From Microtetraspora glauca (GTDB taxonomy: Bacteria > Actinomycetota > Actinomycetes > Streptosporangiales > Streptosporangiaceae): a stretch of DNA of 64,000 nt. The stretch covers positions 248,001 through 312,000 of the forward strand of contig BBYL01000021.1 of assembly GCA_001570385.1 (NCBI GenBank), written 5' to 3'. Numbering within the stretch: the first letter of the stretch is position 1; each line of letters starts with the position of its first letter. Under the pieces are notes generated by a model. The model worked only from the letters and a program-made list of their open reading frames with translations, did not search any database and had not been told where the DNA came from. Below are positions 59,128 to 64,000 of this stretch, piece after piece. Made by a program: the position numbers and the translations under genes.

Positions 59128-61632
59128 TTATTGTGCTCCGGCGGCCTGCTCCACCACGCGGGCCCAGCGTTCGAGCAGGGCCTGGGCGGTGTCCACGTCA
59201 CCTCCCTCGGCCCACAGGTGGGTGACCGCCTCGGACGGGTCGGGCAGGACCAGGGCCCAGCTGCCGTCCTCGCCCACGACCCGTACGCCGTCGGTGGTGT
59301 CCACATGCAGGCCCTCGGCGGCCTCAACCACCGAGCGCATGACCGTGCCCTTGTGCGCCCACGGAGTGGGAATGGTCCGCCGCAGCAGCTTCGCCTCCGG
59401 GATCCGCGCGTCGATCTGGCTGAGCGACAGGCGGGTACGCGCCACCAGTCCCAGCAGCCGCAGGAACACCGCGAGCCCGTCCACGGTCGGCCCGAACTCC
59501 GGGACGATGAAGCCCCCGCGCCCGTCACCCGCGAAGATCATGTCGCTGTGCGTGGCGGCGGTGGTCAGCGCGTCGAGACTGGTGGGCGTCCAGTCCACCT
59601 GCACTCCGTGGAACCGGCAGACCATCTCCGCCACCCTGGTGGTGGTCACCGGCAAGGCGACCCGTCCGCCCCTGCGTTCGGCCGCCACCAGGTCGAGCAC
59701 CACGAGCAGCGCCCGCTCCTCGCTGATGAGCTGGCCCATCTCGTCGACCAGGGAGACCCGCTCCCCGACCGGGTCGAACCGTACGCCGAAGGCGGCGCGG
59801 GAGGAGCCGACCAGCTCGGCGAGGCGCTGGAGGTCGCGGCGGCGCTCGGCGAAGGTCTCGGTGGGCGAGGCGTCGTCGAGGCGGTTGTTCACGGTGAGCA
59901 CGTCCACCCCGACCCGGCCGAGCAGGCTCGGCAGCACCAGGGACGACGTGCCGCCCGCGCAGTCGACGACGACCTTCATCTCGGCGTCCTTCACGCCGCT
60001 CATGTCGACGCAGCGCAGCAGCTCACGCGCGTAGGTGTCCACCGCGCGGGCCGGGAAGGTCAGCTCGGCGATCTCCCCCGGGAAGGCGCGCCGGTACTCC
60101 TGGCGCGAGAAGATGCGCTCCAGCTTGCGCTGGGCGCCCTGGGAGAGGTCCGCCCCGGTGTCGTCCATGAAGACGATGTCGACGCTCTGTGGATCGCCCG
60201 CGCTGGTCCGCAGCGCGATGCCGCCCCGGGCGCTGCCCCTGGAGGTGTGAAAGCGGGCCACCGGGAGCGCGGTCGCCTCCAGGTCCACCACGTTGATCGC
60301 GCTGGAGTTCAGCGCGCTGATGACCGCCCGCTTGAAGGCGCGTGCCGCCCGGGAGGCGTCACGCGAGGTGACGATCGTGTCGCCCTTGCTGACCATCGTG
60401 GCGTACGCGCTGGCCAGCCGTACGCACAGCTCGGGGGTGATCTCGACGTTGACCAGGCCGGAGACGCCGCGCGGGCCGAACAGGCTGCGCTGGCCGCGCG
60501 ACTCCCAGATCACGCTGGTGTTGACGACGGCGCCCGCCTCGACCGTCTTGAACGGATAGATCTTCACGCCGGAGGAGACGTACGCCTCCGACTCGATCAC
60601 GCACTCGTCGCCGACGACCGCGTTCTCCTCGATCCTGGCACCGGTCATCACGTCGGTGTTCTTGCCGATCACGCATCCGCGCAGGTGGGCGGCAGGGCCG
60701 ACGTAGACGTTGTCGTGGACGACGGCGCGGTGGAGGAAGGCCCCCTCCTTGACCACGGCGTTGCTGCCGAGGACGGTGTACTCCCGCAGCTCGGCGCCGG
60801 CCTCCACCTTGGCGTAGTCGCCGATGTAGAGCGGTCCCTTGAGCACCGCGTCGGGATCGACGGAGGCGCCCTCGGCCGTCCAGACGCCGGGCGCCAGCTC
60901 GAAGGCGTCGAAGTCGACCTTGACCTTGCCCTCCAGGACGTCGGCCTGGGCCTTGAGGTAGCTCTCGTGGGTGCCGACGTCCTCCCAGTAGCCCTCGGCG
61001 ACGTATCCGAACAGCGGCAGGCCGCGCTCGAGCAGCTTGGGGAAGACGTCCGAGGACCAGTCGACGGACCGCCCGGCGGGGACCTCGTCGAGGACGCTGG
61101 GCTCCATGACGTAGATGCCGGTGTTGACGGTGTCGGAGAAGACCTGGCCCCAGGTGGGCTTCTCCAGGAAGCGCTGGACCCGGCCGTTCTCGTCCACGAT
61201 GATGATCCCGAACTCCAGGGGGTTGGGCACCCGCTTGAGCCCGATCGTGACCAGGGCGCCGTTCTCCTCGTGGAACCTGAGCATGTCGGTCAGGTCGATG
61301 TCGGTGAGCGCGTCACCGGAGATGACGAGGAACCGCTCGTCCCTGAGCCGGTCCGCCGCGTTCTTCACGCTGCCCGCGGTGCCGAGCGGGATCTCCTCGG
61401 TCGCGTAGTGCAGGCGCATCCCGAGCTCGTCGCCGTCGCCGAAGTAGTTGCGGATGAGGGCGGCGAGGAACTGCACGGTCACCACGGTCTCGGTGAAGCC
61501 GTGCTTCTTCAGCAGGCGGAGTACGTGCTCCATGATGGGCCGGTTGATGATGGGGAGCAGGGGTTTGGGCTGGTTGGCGGTCATCGGCCGCAGCCGCGTT
61601 CCCTCCCCGCCCGCCATGACGACGGCCTTCAC
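59128..61632 (-). CDS. Nucleotidyltransferase fused to a degenerate phosphomannomutase domain
   Basis: 834 residues. Residues 1-230 are a sugar-phosphate nucleotidyltransferase with MAGGEGTRLRPMT and Lys23 (QPKPLLP), FLEKPT and GYWEDVGTHESYL. Residues 250-370 are a left-handed beta-helix. Residues 380-834 have the phosphomannomutase fold, but the key motifs are altered. SAGDP (477-481) replaces the phosphoserine loop ASHNP. DPVGER (620-625) replaces the metal loop DGDADR. GDGRGG (702-707) replaces the sugar loop GEESGH. The first domain is probably mannose-1-phosphate guanylyltransferase; the last is probably inactive. The GTG follows the CDP-alcohol transferase stop by 4 bp. Confidence 0.82.
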   Translation of the reverse strand: MKAVVMAGGEGTRLRPMTANQPKPLLPIINRPIMEHVLRLLKKHGFTETVVTVQFLAALIRNYFGDGDELGMRLHYATEEIPLGTAGSVKNAADRLRDERFLVISGDALTDIDLTDMLRFHEENGALVTIGLKRVPNPLEFGIIIVDENGRVQRFLEKPTWGQVFSDTVNTGIYVMEPSVLDEVPAGRSVDWSSDVFPKLLERGLPLFGYVAEGYWEDVGTHESYLKAQADVLEGKVKVDFDAFELAPGVWTAEGASVDPDAVLKGPLYIGDYAKVEAGAELREYTVLGSNAVVKEGAFLHRAVVHDNVYVGPAAHLRGCVIGKNTDVMTGARIEENAVVGDECVIESEAYVSSGVKIYPFKTVEAGAVVNTSVIWESRGQRSLFGPRGVSGLVNVEITPELCVRLASAYATMVSKGDTIVTSRDASRAARAFKRAVISALNSSAINVVDLEATALPVARFHTSRGSARGGIALRTSAGDPQSVDIVFMDDTGADLSQGAQRKLERIFSRQEYRRAFPGEIAELTFPARAVDTYARELLRCVDMSGVKDAEMKVVVDCAGGTSSLVLPSLLGRVGVDVLTVNNRLDDASPTETFAERRRDLQRLAELVGSSRAAFGVRFDPVGERVSLVDEMGQLISEERALLVVLDLVAAERRGGRVALPVTTTRVAEMVCRFHGVQVDWTPTSLDALTTAATHSDMIFAGDGRGGFIVPEFGPTVDGLAVFLRLLGLVARTRLSLSQIDARIPEAKLLRRTIPTPWAHKGTVMRSVVEAAEGLHVDTTDGVRVVGEDGSWALVLPDPSEAVTHLWAEGGDVDTAQALLERWARVVEQAAGAQ

Positions 61633-61636
61633 GGGC

Positions 61637-62203
61637 TCACCCCCTTATTAGCTGGCGGACCTGTACCACATACAACACCCCGGCCCACCAGTACAGACCA
61701 GTCCCCCACATGGCGAACGCCCAGCCGAAGATCCCCGTGATCTCGGCGTACCACCCCTGATGGGACGCGAGGAACAGGAGGGGAAAGGCGTACATGAGGC
61801 AGGCGGTCGCGGCCTTACCGAGGAAATGTACGGGCAGCGCCGGGCCGTAGCCGTGGCGGCGCAGGATAGGGACGGTGAAGAGCAGGAAAACGTCCCGTCC
61901 CACGACCAGGAGCGCCAGCCACCACGGAATCACCTCGCGCAGGACCAGCCCGACGAGGGTGGCGAAGATGTAGAGCCGGTCGGCGAGGGGATCGATCAGC
62001 CGCCCGAGCCTGCTGGTCTGGTTCCACGCGCGGGCGAGCTTCCCGTCGAGCCAGTCGCTGATCCCCGCCGCTATGAGCAGGAGTATCGCCCAGCCGTCCG
62101 CCTGCGGCCCCAGCACGAGCCAGAGAAACACCGGAACGCCGAGCAACCTCAGGAAGCTCAGCAAATTGGGCAGGGTAAAGATCCGATCCTCGGCAGACTC
62201 CAC
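61637..62203 (-). CDS. CDP-alcohol phosphatidyltransferase
   Basis: 188 residues, about six membrane helices. The family signature DG-x2-AR-x8-G-x3-D-x3-D appears as SDWLDGKLARAWNQTSRLGR then LIDPLADR. It moves a phosphoalcohol from CDP-diacylglycerol or a CDP-alcohol to an acceptor such as glycerol phosphate or inositol phosphate; the product is not determined. The GTG start overlaps no upstream gene. It is translationally coupled to the nucleotidyltransferase downstream. Confidence 0.85.
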   Translation of the reverse strand: MESAEDRIFTLPNLLSFLRLLGVPVFLWLVLGPQADGWAILLLIAAGISDWLDGKLARAWNQTSRLGRLIDPLADRLYIFATLVGLVLREVIPWWLALLVVGRDVFLLFTVPILRRHGYGPALPVHFLGKAATACLMYAFPLLFLASHQGWYAEITGIFGWAFAMWGTGLYWWAGVLYVVQVRQLIRG

Positions 62204-62212
62204 GGTCAGACC

Positions 62213-62917
62213 CTACATCGCGCCCCTGTCCCGCCCCGCGCTCCGGTCGGCGGCAGGGCTGGGCACGGGCCGGAACCCGGCGTCCACCAGCCCGAGCCGG
62301 TGCGCCACCACGGCGGCCTGGGTGCGGTTGCGCAGCTCCAGTTTCTCCATGACGGCGGCGACGTGGCTCTTCACCGTCGTCACCCCCACGTGCAGCCGCT
62401 CGCCGATCTCGGCGTTGGACAGTCCCATGCCGACGAGGGTGAGAACCTGCACCTCGCGGTCGGTGAGCCCGCGCGGGAGGGGGACGGCTTCCCGCTCGGC
62501 GGCCAGCGCCCGCTCCATCACCCGCCGCAGCACGGACGGCGCGAGCAGGGGCTCCCCCTGGGCCGCCCGCCGTACGGCGTCGACGATCCGCTCGGGCGAG
62601 TCGTCCTTGACGAGGAAGCCGAGCGCGCCCGCCCTGAGCGCGCCGTAGACGTTCTCGTCCTCGCCGAACGTGGTGAGCACGACGATCCGCGCCGACGGGC
62701 GCGCGGCGAGGATTCGCCGGGTCGCCTCCAGCCCGTCCACGCGGGGCATGCGCAGGTCCATCAGGATCACGTCGGGCAGGAGTTCCTCCGCGAGCCGTAC
62801 GGCCTGCGCCCCGTCGGCCGCCTCGCCGCAGATCTCAGTGTCCCCCGCGGCGTCCAGCATCATCCGCACTCCCGCGCGGACCAGTGCCTGGTCGTCGGCC
62901 ACCAGCACCCGGATCAT
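62213..62917 (-). CDS. LuxR/NarL-family response regulator
   Basis: 234 residues. The receiver domain has VLVADDQALV, the phospho-aspartate in DVILMDLRMPRVDG and Lys in GFLVKDDSP. The LuxR helix-turn-helix is LTDREVQVLTLVGMGLSNAE followed by IGERLHVGVTTVKSHVAAVM. The ATG at 62917 overlaps the kinase stop by one base, and AGGAGG lies 8 nt upstream; ATG 62923 is too close to that site. It is the partner of the kinase. Confidence 0.88.
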   Translation of the reverse strand: MIRVLVADDQALVRAGVRMMLDAAGDTEICGEAADGAQAVRLAEELLPDVILMDLRMPRVDGLEATRRILAARPSARIVVLTTFGEDENVYGALRAGALGFLVKDDSPERIVDAVRRAAQGEPLLAPSVLRRVMERALAAEREAVPLPRGLTDREVQVLTLVGMGLSNAEIGERLHVGVTTVKSHVAAVMEKLELRNRTQAAVVAHRLGLVDAGFRPVPSPAADRSAGRDRGAM

Positions 62918-64000
62918 CAGCATTTCCTCCTCGTCCGCACGGGCAGCGCGGCGGCCAGCCGCCAGCCGCCATCCTCAGCCGGTCCCGCCGTGAGCCGGCC
63001 GCCGAGCGCTCGGGCCCGTTCCCGCATGCCCGGAATGCCCTGCCCGGTGGAGGGCAGCTCGCCGGGCGTGGCCGCCGCACCCGGCCCGTTCCTGATCTCC
63101 ACGGCCAGCTCGCCACCCGTGATGCCCACGCGGACCTGGGCGTTCGTTCCCGGCCCCGCGTGCTTGAGCACGTTGGTCAGGCCCTCCTGGACGATCCTCG
63201 CCGCGGACGCGCGCACGACGAGCGGCGCACGCTCCGTGTCCGGCGCGAGATCGAGCGCGACCCGAAGTCCCGCCGCCGTCATCCGGGCCACGGCGTCCCG
63301 TACGACGTCGTCGGGGTCGGCCGAGGGGATGTCCTCCTTGGTGGGGTCCCTGAGCACGTCGAGCAGGCCGCGCAGGTCCTCGAGGACGCGGTGCCCGGTG
63401 GCGCGGATGTCGGCCAGCGCCTCCCCGGCGGGGCCGTCCGCCCCCGCGTACTGCGCCGCGCTCGCCCGGAGCACGATCGCGCCGACGTGGTGGGCGACGA
63501 TGTCGTGGACGTCCCGGGCGATCTGCTCCCGCTCGGCCAGCCGGCTGGCCCGGGTGCGCGCGGCGGCGAGCTCCACGGCCTGACGCGCGGCGGCCTGCCG
63601 GGCCCGGATGTAGCCGCCGATGGCGACCGGGGCCGCCACCATGGCCGTGAGGGCGAGCCCCCGCCAGACCGTGATCTCCGTGGTGTCGTCGACGATCGTG
63701 ATCACCGACGCGGCGCAGGTCAGCAGGTAACCGGCGGCCACCCAGACCCAGTTCGCCCGCGTCACGAACACTCCGAGCGCGACGAACAGCAGGATCTGCA
63801 GGGTGGTGCCCACCTCACCGGCGTACTGGTCGGCGAGGATCACCAAACCGCTCTCCAGTAGCAGCACGGCTCCGGGCAGGCGGCGGACCACGCCGAGGGC
63901 GAGCCCGGACGACATCGCCAGCAGGCCGACCCCCCAGACGGGAACGGCGCCGTCATCCCAGTTCGGCCAGGTCGCGAGCACCGCGAGCGCCACGCCGCCC
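62917..64000 (-). CDS. Sensor histidine kinase, partial (N-terminus beyond the window)
   Basis: At least 361 residues are visible; the frame runs off the right edge. Several membrane helices lie in the first half (LGVFVTRANWVWVAAGYLLT and VWRGLALTAMVAAPVAIGGY). The HisKA_3 helix has the phospho-acceptor histidine in EREQIARDVHDIVAHHVGAI. The HATPase domain has EGLTNVLKHAGPG, EIRNGPGA and GQGIPGMRERARALGG. It pairs with the response regulator gene that overlaps its stop. Confidence 0.87.
   Translation of the reverse strand, partial: GGVALAVLATWPNWDDGAVPVWGVGLLAMSSGLALGVVRRLPGAVLLLESGLVILADQYAGEVGTTLQILLFVALGVFVTRANWVWVAAGYLLTCAASVITIVDDTTEITVWRGLALTAMVAAPVAIGGYIRARQAAARQAVELAAARTRASRLAEREQIARDVHDIVAHHVGAIVLRASAAQYAGADGPAGEALADIRATGHRVLEDLRGLLDVLRDPTKEDIPSADPDDVVRDAVARMTAAGLRVALDLAPDTERAPLVVRASAARIVQEGLTNVLKHAGPGTNAQVRVGITGGELAVEIRNGPGAAATPGELPSTGQGIPGMRERARALGGRLTAGPAEDGGWRLAAALPVRTRRKC

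Noticed and set aside
59125..61740. 871-codon plus-strand frame opposite the nucleotidyltransferase
   Set aside because: Antisense shadow with a low-complexity Asp/Val/Gly/His composition.

Overview
The window is high-GC bacterial chromosome of actinomycete type. Intergenic spacers are short, GTG starts are frequent, many coding regions join by 4-base stop/start overlaps, and several transcripts appear to be leaderless. The run gcvP, MerR, bifunctional nuclease, FtsR-like MerR and GarA-like FHA protein matches the mycobacterial Rv1832-Rv1827 neighbourhood, and a classical menaquinone cluster is present. Family content (WYL, GntR, DedA, DUF3040, DUF5999, MmpS-like) suits Streptosporangiales such as Nonomuraea, Streptosporangium or Microbispora. 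That placement is an inference from gene content, not a database result.

Layout. 1-1010 is a graveyard of mobile-element fragments (group II intron reverse transcriptase, IS110 transposase, tyrosine integrase tail). 1.0-12.7 kb holds accessory metabolism and small regulator/target pairs: a threonine-synthase-like enzyme, a deazaflavin-type nitroreductase beside a TetR gene with a triple operator, MarR with an FAD monooxygenase, TetR with a two-gene drug-type ABC exporter, a PAS-GAF-SpoIIE phosphatase, HxlR with a thiolase, and a class IV aminotransferase. 13-18 kb is a disturbed stretch: an intact tyrosine recombinase, a 124-bp intergenic element present twice about 1.8 kb apart, a truncated patatin, and a structured transcript ending in a strong terminator. 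18-33 kb carries envelope and signalling genes (PlsC, a penicillin-binding protein, a Ser/Thr kinase), a radical SAM protein under a probable SOS promoter, a glycosyltransferase, a WYL regulator, and an ABC exporter with its own two-component system.

33.5-42.9 kb is the menaquinone region: menF, then menD-menC-menB on the minus strand and a menE-like gene divergent from them, interspersed with YigZ, a winged-helix protein, GntR and DedA. 43.4 kb encodes a principal-type sigma factor. 46.0-51.0 kb is a five-gene minus-strand operon, murQ-SBP-permease-permease-rpiR, best read as uptake and breakdown of N-acetylmuramic acid or a related amino sugar. 53.2-56.4 kb is gcvP behind a tandem glycine riboswitch. 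56.4-58.9 kb is the conserved regulator block (MerR, bifunctional nuclease, FtsR, GarA-like FHA). 59.1-64 kb has a nucleotidyltransferase fused to an apparently inactive phosphomannomutase domain, a CDP-alcohol phosphatidyltransferase and a LuxR-type two-component pair cut by the window edge.

I found no CRISPR array, rRNA, tRNA or large biosynthetic cluster. The most unusual items are the triple operator, the SOS-type leaderless promoter, the duplicated 124-bp element with its adjacent structured RNA, the MurNAc-type ABC operon, the pseudo-phosphomannomutase fusion, and an exported cysteine-plus-charged-helix protein.
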